DNA of 64,000 nt from Kondoa malvinella (lineage: Eukaryota; Basidiomycota; Agaricostilbomycetes; Agaricostilbales; Kondoaceae), in the NCBI GenBank assembly GCA_039545315.1, contig BCIM01000009.1, positions 1-64,000 of the forward strand, written 5' to 3'. The position numbers and the translations under genes are program-made. Below are positions 1-11,219 of the stretch, piece after piece; position 1 is the first letter of the stretch; each line of letters begins with the position of its first letter. The notes under the pieces are model-generated. The model was not told the DNA's origin, ran no database searches, and saw only the letters and a program-made list of their open reading frames with translations.

Positions 1-1494
1 TTTGGGTTAGTTCAGCATCCGTTCGCGGCTCGTTCTCTCATGCGTCTAAGCAACTCGTCAGCCTTTGTACAGGACGTCAGCCTTGGTAGTCCATGATTGC
101 CTCAGCTGTACCTCAATCGCTCGAGGCTTACCATTAGTTGACTCTGCTTGCGGCAAGTCGTCCTCAAATTCTGGTTTGTCTGCCGTTCGTCATAAGCTCG
201 CCATCGGCTCGACATCGGTCCAGTCTTGCTACAATACCATTCTAACGATTGCTTGACGTTCGGATCTCGTTCGCAACCTGCTTAGCACTCATCTGCAGGG
301 CATCCGTCTTTGCATCGATCAACTCGCGGTTACGGTTTATTCTAGGCTTACTGTAAGCATTACATGTGCTCTGGCTTGATCCTACCTTTATGCGTGCTTC
401 ATTGGTCATGTGGACAGCATCCATTCGCGAAGCGTTGTCGGTCGTTCCTCTCGAAAGTTGTCATCATCAACCAGCAACAGCTGCATCTTGCGTTCCTTGT
501 GCGCTCAGCACACGTCTGCTATGCCCATCGCAAGCCGTCTGTGAGTCGATCATGGCTTCTTTGGCATTGAGTCGCTAATCGTCGAATATAATTCGCTCAC
601 AGCTAGTGATCTACTCGTTAAACCTTCGGCCTGAAAACCTTATAAGCTCGCTGATGGCATGGGACCGGCATGCTCTACGTTCGCAACAAACTTAGGTATA
701 GTTTTGTGATCAATTCGCCATCGTTCTGAAACCGTTCAACACTCTATCGGCGTCGGTTCTTTACTCATTCAGCTGGCGTTTCGCCATCGCTCTAGTACGA
801 TGTAGCCTTGGTACTGTCGGGCGAGCGAACGAATGACGAGCGAACGCGGCGGGTGGTTGGCGAGCGATTAGGAAATGCATAATCTGGGTTGCATTCGCGA
901 GGAGTGCACAGTCTAGACCGAAGTACTGTTGAGTGCGTTCGCCTTGTCATAGCGAACAATGGGCGGACAATGCGTTCGTCCTTGTCCGCGAACTCTTGGA
1001 TGCCCGTAGTGAGACAGGCCGAATACACGTCTTCGTCGAACTCCAAGCTGCCTCGACTCGAATTTCGACTCTTGACTGTGACCGCCAGCTCGATAGAATC
1101 ACAGAAGAGATATGGCCTCCTGCGCCTCTCTCAGCCGGTCCAATACGTGTGCCTGAGCGCTTCGACAAAAGACATGGCTGCTCATTTCCCATTTTGGCAA
1201 TCTTGTCCACACTTTTGGGTTGCAAAGCTCCATATCGACAAACTGCTGCACCGAGATAGTTCTGACAGGCTGTCTGCACTCATAGAGGGCAGTGTATCGA
1301 AAGATATGACCTTGTAGGGCATTTCCATCTGGCGATCAGGTTGCCGACAAAGGATTCTTTATTTCCATTTGCGGCCTGTTCTCTAAGTCCTTTGTCATTG
1401 GCAAATCGTAATGCAGACACAAACCTTGTCTAGTTGTTCCTTGATCTCTGACTATTCGCTATCGTTCTCTTATTTGTACCCGCTCGTTTCAACA
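1..1494. other. Left-end region without a supported gene
   Basis: No reading frame here looks like a conserved protein, and none joins to another through convincing splice sites. The first ~1.1 kb is unusually rich in TCGTTCGC/GCGAACGA-like words on both strands (for example around 820-860). That inflates the number of open frames because few stop codons arise. The last ~100 bases are pyrimidine-rich and are probably the promoter and 5' UTR of the gene starting at 1495. Confidence 0.5.
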
Positions 1495-3040
1495 ATGCTT
1501 TTCAGCTCATTCATCACTTTCGCAACCTTCGCGGCTACTGTTTCTGCTTCAGCTTTCGATCTTTCAGATGATCCTCTCTTCGCTCAAGCCCATGGAATGT
1601 CTCATAAAGAATACAAGTCGTTCATCTATCGGAAGAACCAATATAACCCACATCGCTCACCAAGCAAGGCCTTACGTGCTCGACAAGCCGCTGCCTCTCC
1701 TAACTGCTCGGCTACAAAGAAGTGTGGCTCTAAAACCGAATTCTGCAGTCACCTCGGCTTCTGCATGGCCTGCCCTAGTCAAGGCATCCAAAACGCTGCT
1801 GGAAACGGCTGCGAATGTATAGAGGGATATGAAGTTGTCAGCAGATCGGGTGTATCTTATTGCGAGTGTGCAAATACCGTCAAAGGTGCGCTTACCAGTC
1901 TTTGTTTCAAGACGACTCCTCACCTCAGTTCGATCTAGGCTCGCTCGCTACAGGTGGTCAGTGCGGCGCCAACCCTACTTGCGTTTCTGGCTATTCTCCT
2001 GCTCCAAATGCGGCTGGCGGAACTTCATGTGTTTGCACTTACGGGACAGCCGACAGTTTGGGTCGCTGCACTACTTGCCGCGAGGTGAGCCTGGCCTTTA
2101 CAAGTAAAAGCTAATCTGAGCGCAATACAGGGCTTCCGTATCACCTCGCGTAATGGTCTCAACACCTGCATCTGCGCAAATGGAGCATCAGGTGGGTGAC
2201 AAAGCGGACGTAGTATCGCAATACTAATGATTCGTATCAGACGATAACGGCACCGGCGCATGTACTTCTTGCAACAGCGGCTATGCTCTCATTCGCGGCG
2301 AGTGCGTTCCGAAATGCACCACTGCAGCAAACTGTTCTGGCACTTCACCTTTCTGCTCGCCTTATACCCAGACCTGCAGCTCAACGTGCAACACGGACAG
2401 TCAATGTACTCGAGGACAAGTCTGCTTGCAAGGTACCTGCACAGCTAGCTCTTCGTCTCGCTGCAGTACACCTAAAGGCACTCTGTGTGCTAATGGTATG
2501 TCGCTCTCTTCCAGTTCCTGCATGCATCTGATGATTCTGTCAGGCGCTACTTGCACATACCAAGGCTATTGCGCAACCAACACTAGCGGTCCATCGGGAG
2601 CATATCAAGGTTGCTACGCCGATAAATCGACAAAGCGGATTTTGGGAACTATGACTTCTGGTGTTGACTATATCAAAGCCGATGTGAGATCATCTCCCAT
2701 CTACAATGACCATGTACTAAGTGGCACAGATTGTCGACATTGGCTATTGCCAGAACTGGTGCAGGAATAAAGGATACGCTTTCTCCGGTGTACAATACTA
2801 CAATGGTTTGTCAGCGTCTGATCTATCCAGCTCTTGGCTGATCCAGTCGTCGTCGAACAGAATGTTATTGCGGTAACACCAACATTGGTCAGATAGCAGC
2901 AGAAAACCAATGTTATCTATCATGTAATACCGCTTCTGCTCAACTTTGCGGTCAGTCTTTTCTTCCACCTATCGTCTGATTCTCACGCTGATATACTTTC
3001 AGGTGGTGACTCGTACATGAGCATCTACCGACTATCGTAA
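1495..3040 (+). CDS. Secreted Cys-rich protein with C-terminal WSC domain
   Basis: The start at 1495 is the first ATG that puts a signal peptide (hydrophobic LFSSFITFATFAATVSASA) at the N-terminus. At least seven exons follow. The mature protein has a short basic propeptide-like stretch, then several small Cys-rich EGF/keratin-associated-like modules with C-x-C and CxxGY patterns, up to about position 2500. The C-terminal WSC domain opens with YQGCYAD, continues with CQNWCRNKGYAFSGV and closes with ECYCGNTN and LCGG. WSC domains bind carbohydrate in cell-wall sensors and secreted wall proteins. There is no transmembrane segment after the WSC domain (it ends MSIYRLS-stop), so this is probably a secreted or wall-associated protein rather than a Wsc1-type sensor. 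The specific ligand is unknown. Confidence 0.8.
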
Positions 3041-3375
3041 TCTCAATGTATCACTGACAGCCAAAAAGTAGAGTTAGGGCAAGGAAGTAGAGGAGCGCAG
3101 GTCGCTCTTGTGGTAATGCCCATAGAAATGTTAGTCTGGCACTGTCGTCTCTTGTAAAAACCATGTAAAAATGCACTTTAATGACTTTCATCTCGCTCTG
3201 TTGTCGGCAGCCGTGGCTTATCAACGGTTCGCGATAGTAAAGTCACCATTGCACTTTTATACAACATCAGATACTTGAATGCTTGGTCCTTGTGTAGTAC
3301 TGAGCAATACACTCGTGACCGCTCCTGTCAATGAATACACCTCATTTAGGATCGTAGCACACAAACAGGAAGGCT
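3041..3375. other. Convergent intergenic region
   Basis: This lies between the 3' ends of the WSC protein gene and the uL1m gene. It should hold both 3' UTRs. I see no other feature. Confidence 0.4.
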
Positions 3376-4447
3376 TCACTGACCCTTTTTGACACCCTTC
3401 GCAGCCGTCGCGCCAGTAGAAAAGGCCGCAGCAGCAATCGCAGAAGCTCCCTGGCCACCTGAACCGCCTGCTAGATCTGCTACTTCATTCACTAAGAGCT
3501 TGATGTTTGCTGCTAATGCTTCGGGAGGGAGATGTAGCTGTAAACAGCACACACATCAGATCAAAGAGATCTAGATGCAACTAGTTGCTCACTCGACCGA
3601 TACCTATGTAGTCCGCTATAGTGTCAGCTAGATGACAGAGCGATAACATGCGAAGACGCACGACTCCTCACGACCCCTCTGGCATCAGCTCGCCAATCCA
3701 GCCCACCTCTGGCTTCCTGTATCGCATTGGCCAATTCCGTAGTGACTGTGCCTCTTCTTGTTGAAGGCATGAGACCTTTCGGACCTAGGAATGGAGCAAG
3801 ACCGGAACGACCGATCATTGCTAATAGGGATGGATGGGCGATCACTCGTGTTGGTTCGATCGTGCCATCTAGTAGCTGTGGGAATGCAATCAGCATACAT
3901 GTTCGCAGATATCAAGGTCATGAGAGGGCTCAAGATCAGAGGAAAGATTGCAGAGAAGAACCAGGCAGCACAGGAGAAGGGAGACCAACCTGCTGCACGA
4001 GCTCTTCACCACCAACATGATCCGCTCCTGCCGCTCTAGCACTTTCTGCAGCTGGACCTTCAGATGCAAAGACGAGTATAGTCTCTCCCTTGAATCGATT
4101 ACCAGAGATGGAAAAGGGAGGGAAAATACGTCCTCTGACTGCATTCAAGTTTTGTGTGCTGCTCAGTCGAGTATTGATTGTTACTTCGTAGGCCGCCCAT
4201 GCGATAGACTGAGGATTGAGTGCCTGTCAAAGTAGCAGCCGACTTAGCACTTTTCGACGCACGTCGGCATCAATCTTACCTTGAGTGTTGTTGCGGCTTG
4301 CTGGAGAGGGAGAACCAAAGTTTTCTCTGCGCCCTTCTTTGTTTTCGATTTCGCTGAGGTGGACGCTGCTCTCCTCTGGCAGGAGCACACGCTTCGCAGC
4401 ATCCCTTGCATCTCGACCTGCAATCGCTTGAATCCGAGAATTGCCAA
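3376..4447 (-). CDS. MRPL1: Mitochondrial large-subunit ribosomal protein uL1m (L1 family)
   Basis: Four exons on the minus strand. The N-terminus (from 4447) is basic and Ser/Arg-rich (LRSVCSCQRRAASTS), as expected for a mitochondrial targeting sequence, and is followed by a Lys-rich linker. The second exon carries the first part of the L1 fold (GRIFPPFSISG, then AAGADHVGGEELV). The third carries the family signature GLAPFLGPKGLMPSTRRGT and the GGLDWRADARG strand, matching the L1 pattern of LGPkglMP followed by GTvt. The last exon is an Ala/Gly-rich tail ending VKKGQ-stop. L1 binds 23S/21S rRNA at the L1 stalk and helps release deacylated tRNA. The presequence and divergent tail indicate the mitochondrial rather than the cytosolic (uL1) protein. 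Confidence 0.88.
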
Positions 4448-4586
4448 GAATTGCTGTCTTTCGCTCTCTATCCGCCTCTGCCTCTCGCTTCTTTCTGTCT
4501 TCTCTAGCCTCGCGTTACGGTATGGTATCCCAACGGCGCTGCGTGAACGTCAATTGATATACTCCTCGCTGTAACAGGACAAGACC

Positions 4587-5706
4587 ATGTCGAAATTTCG
4601 ACCTTGCATAGATCTGCACTCCGGCCAAGTCAAGCAAATAGTAGGCGGCACACTCGATACTTCAGCGCTCAAGACGAATTTCGTCGCTACTCAACCTGCT
4701 GCTTATTTCGCTCAACTCTATAAACTGCATGACCTTACAGGCGGGCATGTCATACAGCTCGGTCCGGGTAACAAGGAGGCTGCGAGGGAAGCTTTGAGTG
4801 CATGGAAGGATGGTCTGCAAGTGGGAGGTGGGATCAATGAAGAGAATGCGGAAGAGTGGTTACAAGCTGGAGCGAGCAAGGTCAGTCTTCTTTGATACTA
4901 CTCGTAGATTATCTAATGAGAGTACAGATCATAGTCACTTCGTACCTGTTCCCAGAGGGCAAGTTTGATCTGCCTCGCTTGCAAAGACTCTCGCAGCGAG
5001 TCGGCAAGGATCGTTTAGTAGTGGATGTGAGGTGAGTCTAGTCGCTAATTCATCCTTGTGCAAGCTGATATTCTGCAGCTGTCGACGGAAAGGCGATAAA
5101 TGGATTGTAGCTATGAATCGCTGGCAATTGCTCACCGATATGGAAGTGAATAAAGGTCGGACTGCTACAACGTCTGCATCATCGCATGCTTACGTTTCCA
5201 GCATCGTCTGACAGACTCACTCAACATGCTCTCAGAGTACTGCAGGTCCGCTGTTTGCCGTCTAACCTGGCTGTTACTAACGTTGGATCATCAGCGAATT
5301 CCTAGTGCATGCGGCCGATGTCGAAGGTCTTTGCCAAGGAATAGATGAGGAGCTAGTACAAAGTAAGCGCTGTCTCTCTTCACCTTCATATCTCGCTGAA
5401 TCAATGCGCTAGGGCTAGGCGAATGGGTCTCAATACCTACCACTTATGCGGGAGGAGCTAAAGGTCGGTCTCTCGATTCCTTATGATCATCTTGTATTGA
5501 AGCTCGGCCGTCTACCCAGCTCTATCGGATTTAGACCTTGTGAACAAGCTGTCGAACGGGAAAGTCGATTTGACATATGGCAGGTGAGTCTGCTCTTTGG
5601 CGAATGCAAACTCCAAAGCTAAACGTGCTGTATCAGTGCATTGGACATATTTGGTGGGAAACAAGTTGCATTCGATGATCTGGTGAAATACAATCATAGC
5701 CGGTAG
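4587..5706 (+). CDS. HIS6: HIS6: ProFAR isomerase (histidine biosynthesis step 4)
   Basis: This gene encodes 1-(5-phosphoribosyl)-5-[(5-phosphoribosylamino)methylideneamino]imidazole-4-carboxamide isomerase, an Amadori-type isomerase of histidine synthesis in the cytosol. It starts with the typical fungal N-terminus [20 protein letters not shown]; the Asp of CIDLH is the expected catalytic acid. The (beta/alpha)8 barrel continues with [17 protein letters not shown] (phosphate-binding glycines), [21 protein letters not shown] and [13 protein letters not shown]. The product is about 260 residues from eight short exons, normal for eukaryotic His6. Several introns are around 45-55 nt. It is divergent from uL1m, with about 140 bp between the start codons. 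Confidence 0.93.
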
Positions 5707-5780
5707 CATGCGGCCTTCCAAGTGACTCTACGTTGGTATCTTCCATCAAGAAACGGCCTATATCTCCTGTGATCTCGGTC

Positions 5781-6961
5781 TCAGCGCCTGCGGTGGCGAT
5801 TGGACAAGCGAAGACGTGCCTTTGGCTTGAGATCTTGGAAGAACTTCCGTACATCTATAGGGGCGCCAGAATCGCCATTCACGATATACAAATCGTCTCT
5901 TTGTACACCATAATGTACTTTCATTCTCTCCATCAAAGTAGTGTAAGCCTTGTATGCATCGTTCGCATCCAAAATACGGCGCTCTTTCTTCCAGTAAACT
6001 ATCTGCTGAATTATTATACAAAGCCGTCCGAGGAAAGATGCCTAATACGTACTAATTGTGCAAGCCCGCTTGATCCCAATTCCGCATGTAGAGTATCCAA
6101 TTGTAAAGCAACTTCGCTGAATTGCACGAACGGTCGAACCTTTGCTGCGAGAAGTGGGAGATCGTACTTGCACGCGAAGTGGTAGTTGACAAGCGAGTCC
6201 ATAAGAGGCTCAGATCTACAAATCGATGAGTTCTGTGGCACCAGATGGCAGTTATGCTTACAGCTGCATTATCATTACTTTCTCGATCGCTTCCATCGCT
6301 TTCAGCAGCTCCAGCTTGTCGGCCGCAGCATAAAGACTCCTGAGCTTCTGGTTTGACCACCCAGAAAAGGAGGGCGACAAGCGTTGAGGGTACGAGTATG
6401 GCAATAGAGCGGATAGCTGTTCGTAGCTTTCGGCCATCACCAGTCTAGGTAAATCGACGTTTCCCTGATTAAATGGCTCAAAGATGGTGCGAAAAAAGGA
6501 CGAGCTTGCGGATCTGGAAGCTAGCCTTCAGATAGAGGATACATTGTAGAAGTGTACCCACAGATGTTCTTTATGACATTCTATTCGCTTATCGTCTGAA
6601 CTGACCAGAACCATATCTTCCTTGCCGAAAACCTTGAAAGGTCTGCTTGGTTCATTCGCCATGGGCGAAAAGTGTGTGGAAGAAAAGCTGGCCTCCTGGC
6701 GTGTTGGCGTTCACACGTCACGGAGGTACGCCCGAGTAATATGCCGTTCGAAGGATTCGGAATCACGACAGCAGGCGAACGATAATATGACCTAAGTTGG
6801 AATCGCATGAAGGGAACCATCGCAGAGTCGTGACCAATGAGAGCATCTACATTGGCTACTCAAGGAAGCGCATCAGAAGTGTCAACGTATGTACATACGA
6901 GAGACTCGAGGCTCACCTTTACGTTCGACATTAATCTTCTAAGCGTGAAAGCGGGAAACAT
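5781..6961 (-). CDS. Unknown protein, probably mitochondrial, helical-repeat-like
   Basis: I do not recognise the family. The 3' part is well supported. Exons joined by GT-AG introns give a continuous frame through SFSGWSNQKLRSLYAAADK, the helical stretch around DSLVNYHFACKYDLPLL, then YWKKERRILDANDAYKAY, ending in a basic RLRLSNRHRRR tail. The alternating helices resemble PPR/TPR-type repeats, but no repeat consensus can be confirmed by eye. The 5' part is inferred. An exon around 6600-6850 joins in phase to the next exon through a site near 6606, and a possible first exon starts at 6961 (MFPAFTLRRLMSNVK, presequence-like), but its phase with the next exon is not clean. Treat the first ~100 residues as uncertain. 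Confidence 0.45.
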
Positions 6962-7060
6962 GATGACGTGACGCGAATTACGCGGAATTGACATCATTGG
7001 TTCCGCGCGGCTTATTTCCACGCTTCGCTCTCTTGTCCTACCACCACCAACAAATACAGT

Positions 7061-7549
7061 ATGGACGCCCTCAAATCAGCAATGAGCGGCGGGAACAACC
7101 AAGGCGAGAGCGCTCAAGGCGGTCAGTCCTAAAGTACTTGTCAGACTTGCGCTGACATTTACTAAAGGCTCTGGCGGAGGTTTGATGGACAAGATGAACA
7201 ACATGGCTGGTGGAGGACAGCAAGGAGAAGCCAATGTGAGATGAATGCCACTCGAAGCAGCCCAAATTTGACGAAATTCGCAGGAGGACTATCTCGACAA
7301 AGGTATCGACTACGCTCAGCAATACGCAGGCCAAGGCGACCAGAGCAATGAGAGCGCTGTGGGTCTTCAGCCTACTAGCTATTGCGATTCGCTCATGTCG
7401 GTGTCTGCAACTGCCTTAGGTCGAGCAACGTGCGTCCAGGTACACGTAAAAGCGATTCCAGCTGATACGGATCACGAGCAGAGAAAGACGAGATGATATC
7501 TGACCAGATCAGGTCGCAATACAAGACCTACACTGGTTCAGATGTGTAA
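7061..7549 (+). CDS. Small Gly/Gln-rich conserved fungal protein
   Basis: Five short exons make about 100 residues: MDALKSAMSGGNNQG, a Gly-rich linker with GLMDKMNNMAGGGQQG, then EDYLDKGIDYAQQYAGQG, and a C-terminal helix KDEMISDQIRSQYKTYTGSDV. The pattern of a MDALKSAMSG start, a DYLDKGID segment and an (I)RxQYKxxTG end is one I associate with small uncharacterised stress-linked proteins of basidiomycetes; no function is assigned. All junctions use GT-AG introns of 45-70 nt. It is divergent from the gene at 5781-6961, with about 100 bp between the start codons. Confidence 0.7.
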
Positions 7550-8005
7550 GTCTGATGCTGTTCGGTTGCTGTTGCGGGACTGATTCTTCGGAGCAGCCCT
7601 ATCGCGGACAAGTAGATAGCGCTTGGAACAAAGGAGACTAGGCATGAGGACTACGCTGCAATGACAGACTATACTATGCTTCTTCCTGTTCGAGATACAC
7701 TTCGCGAGCATCGCTGCCAACAATGTCTTGCTATACTGGGCTAAGCTGTGCATGCCGAGATCGCAGGCCACGACTAGGCGTCTTAAGAAAGCCAGCAGAA
7801 TAGGAGCAGCGCCTTTGGCAGACGTGTTCGCTCCAATTATTGTCTCGTCTGCGACCTCGCGTTGGTCGTTTTGCGCTTCTTGTCTGCTGTGCAGTGTCCA
7901 TATAGACTCCTCGTCGTTTACTTTGTTGCAGGCAGTCGCGACAGGCACCTCGCCTTGCTTGCAACCTTTGTTTTTCTTTGAAGTCGCTTTCTGCTTGTCC
8001 GACAT
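7538..8005 (-). CDS. Possible small protein of unknown function
   Basis: A single open frame of 155 codons begins MSDKQKATSKKNKGC and contains a moderately hydrophobic stretch (APILLAFLRRLVVAC). It starts 50 bp from the divergent MBL-fold gene at 8056, a usual spacing here, and its 3' end slightly overlaps the end of the small Gly-rich gene. No family is recognised. The C-terminal half has atypical composition and may be a missed intron or non-coding. It could be a chance frame. Confidence 0.25.
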   Translation of the reverse strand: MSDKQKATSKKNKGCKQGEVPVATACNKVNDEESIWTLHSRQEAQNDQREVADETIIGANTSAKGAAPILLAFLRRLVVACDLGMHSLAQYSKTLLAAMLAKCISNRKKHSIVCHCSVVLMPSLLCSKRYLLVRDRAAPKNQSRNSNRTASDLHI

Positions 8006-8055
8006 CCTTCCAAGGCCGCTCTAGCCTCTGAGCCTGCAAGAATCACGCCGACTTG

Positions 8056-8992
8056 ATGTTTGCTACTCGTCTGACCCACTTGAACGCGGACACGAGCTGG
8101 CTGTTGTCGCATAAGGGAACAAACATCGTCATCGACCCTTGGCTGAGAGGCAGTCAAACAGGTGCGCACATCTCTCGCAGGCCGTCGAAAGAGACTGAAG
8201 TAGCAGTGTGCAGACTTTTCGGCCTACTTCAGCAGGCAAGAACATGTCATTCCGCCGTCTATCAGCTCGTTGACCGAATTGGATCATGTCGATGCTGTGG
8301 TCGTGTCCTTTGAATTCACTGATCACTGCCATCAAGAGACTCTGCTTGATCTCAAGCCCGAGACGCCAATCTTTGCTGCGTCTGTATGTACAATTCTTTG
8401 CTGTCATCTGACGCTGAAAGTGTTACAGCCAGCTGACGCGAAGATCCGCTCATGGAAGCACTTCAAGAGCGTCATCACTGTTCCTGTACTCTCTCCTTCA
8501 TCTCAGCTGAAATGGGTAGACGAATCCAGCTCATTACCAGGCGGAATCAGAGTCTTTCGAATAGCTTCTTCAGCCAAGATCGACGCAGGCAACCTACACT
8601 CAGCCGTCGTTTTTGCTCTACCTACTGAGGAAGGCTATCAATCCATCATATACACGCCTCATGGTATTCATTCGTATTCCGACTCGCTTCGTAATCTATC
8701 TTCCCTCTCGCCGCCGATCAAACATTTTGCTTTGCTGCATGGGACGCATGAAGTCACGAATCCATGGTATCTGGGAGGTCGAGTCAATCTAGGGGTGCGC
8801 AATGGTCTTGAAGTCGCTAGGCTGTTGGGCGTGTCATGGTGGATATGTACGCATGATGAGGACAAGAAGGCTGAAGGATTTGTGAGAAGGGTGCTCCAGC
8901 GTAAAGTAAAAGGATTTGAGGATATTGCAGGAGAGACGGAAGGGATTGAGTGCAAGGTGTTGAGTAGCGGAGAATCGGTCGACCTGTTGTGA
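8056..8992 (+). CDS. Metallo-beta-lactamase-fold hydrolase-like protein (UlaG/YtnP-like)
   Basis: Three exons, about 280 residues. It starts FATRLTHLNADTSWLL and continues NIVIDPWL, typical of the first strands of the MBL fold in the L-ascorbate-6-phosphate lactonase (UlaG) branch. The metal motif region reads SFEFTDHCHQETL; the canonical HxHxDH is not intact, since the UlaG-type S-H-x-H-x-D-H is replaced by E-F-T-D-H-C-H. Later, SIIYTPHGIH and FALLHGTHEV resemble the usual His-containing strands. Metal binding is therefore doubtful or rearranged, and the substrate is unknown. It is not closely related to the second MBL gene at 9861, which has the intact motif. Confidence 0.7.
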
Positions 8993-9860
8993 AGGTCAGT
9001 CTGAAGCTTGTGTTCAGGTCTTGTGCTGATCTCTCTTGTCAGTATGCTTAGTACTCGAGCACTGGTTCATCCTGTGTTCTTTACGCGGTAGCGGAAAGAC
9101 TTGGAGCTGAGCAGCGCAAAAGGCTCGAATGTCAGTTTGGTTCAATCTGCCGCGGCTGAACGACATTTAATTCTCTGCCCCTAAGACTTCAGCTGCTCTG
9201 TTCCAAGCACAGTGAAGTCAAGTCGAGCGTAAAGTCCGGTTACTAAAATGTTTGATGCTTCGATGTCTATCGTACAAGTGTCCCTTCTACTCTACTCGAC
9301 CAAAGTCAACTTGCTCCTCTTGCGAGTAATCCGTTTTGCGTTCTTTGTTCTAGAAGAGAGAAAGTCAGAAGCTAGACGAGCAAAGGCACGGATGGAAAAG
9401 GCTCACTCGAGTTGGTACAAGGCACAGCCAGCAGCGAAGAGGCGTGCTGAAATCCTTTGATGCAGTCTGGGTAGATGTAGATTGCTCGAGGACGCGAGTC
9501 CATGTCGCGCACTTTTTTTTGGCAAGCCGTGAAGACCTGCTTGCGCATGCAGTGTACGCGCGCTCTGAAGGTGTCGCTCTGCTTGCTGTAGCTCTCAGAC
9601 CGCGACTGACAACGATGATGGTGTCAAGCCTGAAGCCTCGCCCTTTCCTGCCCATGCTATTCCGTGCAAATTTTCAGAAGCAGCGATTGTGCTATTCGCG
9701 TGAATTCCTATGGTCCTGTTTGTGCTACTATTCCTACATCTCTTGATGATTCAGCAACGCGCGGCTAATCTTATCTCTCCACTGCATTCCTGTGTGTTGC
9801 CTTATATACCTGCTCCTTTCTGCTATCTTTCTCTTACCACCACTCACGCTGGCACAAAAG
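8993..9860. other. Intergenic region, one weak small frame
   Basis: No conserved gene is visible. One uninterrupted frame on the plus strand (9248-9460, 70 codons) encodes a hydrophobic start and a Lys/Arg/Glu-rich helix (EERKSEARRAKARMEKAHSS). It could be a small protein or chance. Bases 9750-9860 are pyrimidine-rich and form the promoter and 5' leader of the lactonase-like gene. Confidence 0.35.
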
Positions 9861-10974
9861 ATGTCAGGCTTCACTCCTGCTCGCTACTGCCCCGATGGAA
9901 CTCGCTTCTGGATGTTATATCTGGGCAACCTGAGCTGCGACAGGTCGTTCGTCATACGCGCTAATCAAGTCAGCACAGCGTCAAAGTGCGTTCAATAGAG
10001 AATGGCTTGCATATCTAGCTGATATCCTGACTTCGTACCAGTCCGGCACCAGAACCCATCAGGACCCAATTGGTGGTCATGGCAGTCTTGATCGAAATGC
10101 CTGGTAATGGATTGATCTTGTTTGAAACTGGTTGTGGTGATAAGCTAGATAAGGTTTGGTTGGGGCAGCGGCACAGATCAAATGTCGAGCTGATGTGATG
10201 CTTAGAATTGGGGTGGACCGCTGCAAGATCTCTTCTTTCCAGAGAACATGGACGAGCAGGCGACGCTCCCAGCTCAGATTGCAAAGACAGGTCACGATAT
10301 CAAAGATGTGAAGCACATTATAATGGGTCATCTACACTTGGATCACGCAGGTGGACTCGATGCTGTGAGTCTAGTCACTGTAGGTCCTCTTTCACGCACT
10401 GATGACTCATATAGTACTTCAAAGGAAGAACTGATGTCAAAGTTTGGGTCCACGAAGAAGAACTCAAGAATTCTTACTGGGCGATTGCAACCAAGGCCGA
10501 CTTGGGCGTCTACTTACCTCATTACATGTCGCTCGACTTGGAACTGGCAAACGTTCAACGATGATAGCTTAGAGCTATTCCCCGGCCTTCACTTGATTCA
10601 TTCACCTGGTCATACGCCCGGTTTGGTCATCATGATGCTTCATATGCGCAAGACTGGCACATTCATCTTTACCACTGATCAATACCACGGTGAGCAATAT
10701 TCATTGTAGCTTTGCTGGCAAACGCTTAGCAGAAGGATGATCTTAGTGAAAGAAAACTTCGAAGGCACACCACAAGGCTGGCTCGCTCGAGATCACAGTA
10801 GGTCACATTAGTCGAGGGCCCGCTCAAAGCTCTGACCCTACGTTGGCAGACTCTTGGATTAGATCGCACAACCGCATCAAGCGACTCAAAGAGAACTATG
10901 ACGCTCAGATTTGCTTCGGTCACGACTATGAAGTCTTCAAAACGTTCAAAGCCAATCCTGAGTACTACGATTGA
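9861..10974 (+). CDS. Metallo-beta-lactamase-fold lactonase-like hydrolase (AttM/AiiA-like)
   Basis: Exons joined through GT-AG introns give about 280 residues. The zinc motif HLHLDHAGG is intact; MPGNGLILFETGCGDK precedes it and IHSPGHTPG plus FTTDQYH follow, with a final FGHDYEVF. That order (HxHxDH, then H, D, H) is characteristic of N-acyl-homoserine-lactonase-like enzymes with a two-metal site. In fungi such proteins may open lactones of microbial or plant origin; the true substrate is not known. The start at 9861 is the first ATG. A hydrophobic stretch directly upstream in the same frame has no ATG, so a secreted form is not supported. Confidence 0.85.
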
Positions 10975-11219
10975 AGGCAGGAATGCAAGTGTTCCAGTGT
11001 AGAATCTAGAGAGAAATGCAATGCTGTTATTTTATGCTTGACATTGATACTGCAAATGTCGACGGATCCAGAAAGACTCGAGGGCAGGGAGAAAATGTGA
11101 CAATCGACAAATTACAATGAACGGTTAATAGGATGCTACTAAACTGCTCTGAAAAGACCTATGCTACAAGACGACGAAGACTACACCCAAAAGAAGAAGA
11201 CCCAAAGCGAACCAGCGCT

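Noticed and set aside
1..15. Telomere-like GGGTTAG at the very start
   Set aside because: Occurs once only, with no tandem array; chance.
4244..4574. Plus-strand frames opposite the uL1m first exon
   Set aside because: Antisense of a well-supported exon; no conserved sequence.
9792..9860. Secreted form of the lactonase from an upstream hydrophobic stretch
   Set aside because: The stretch is in frame but starts with GTG, not ATG, and the region is a pyrimidine-rich leader.
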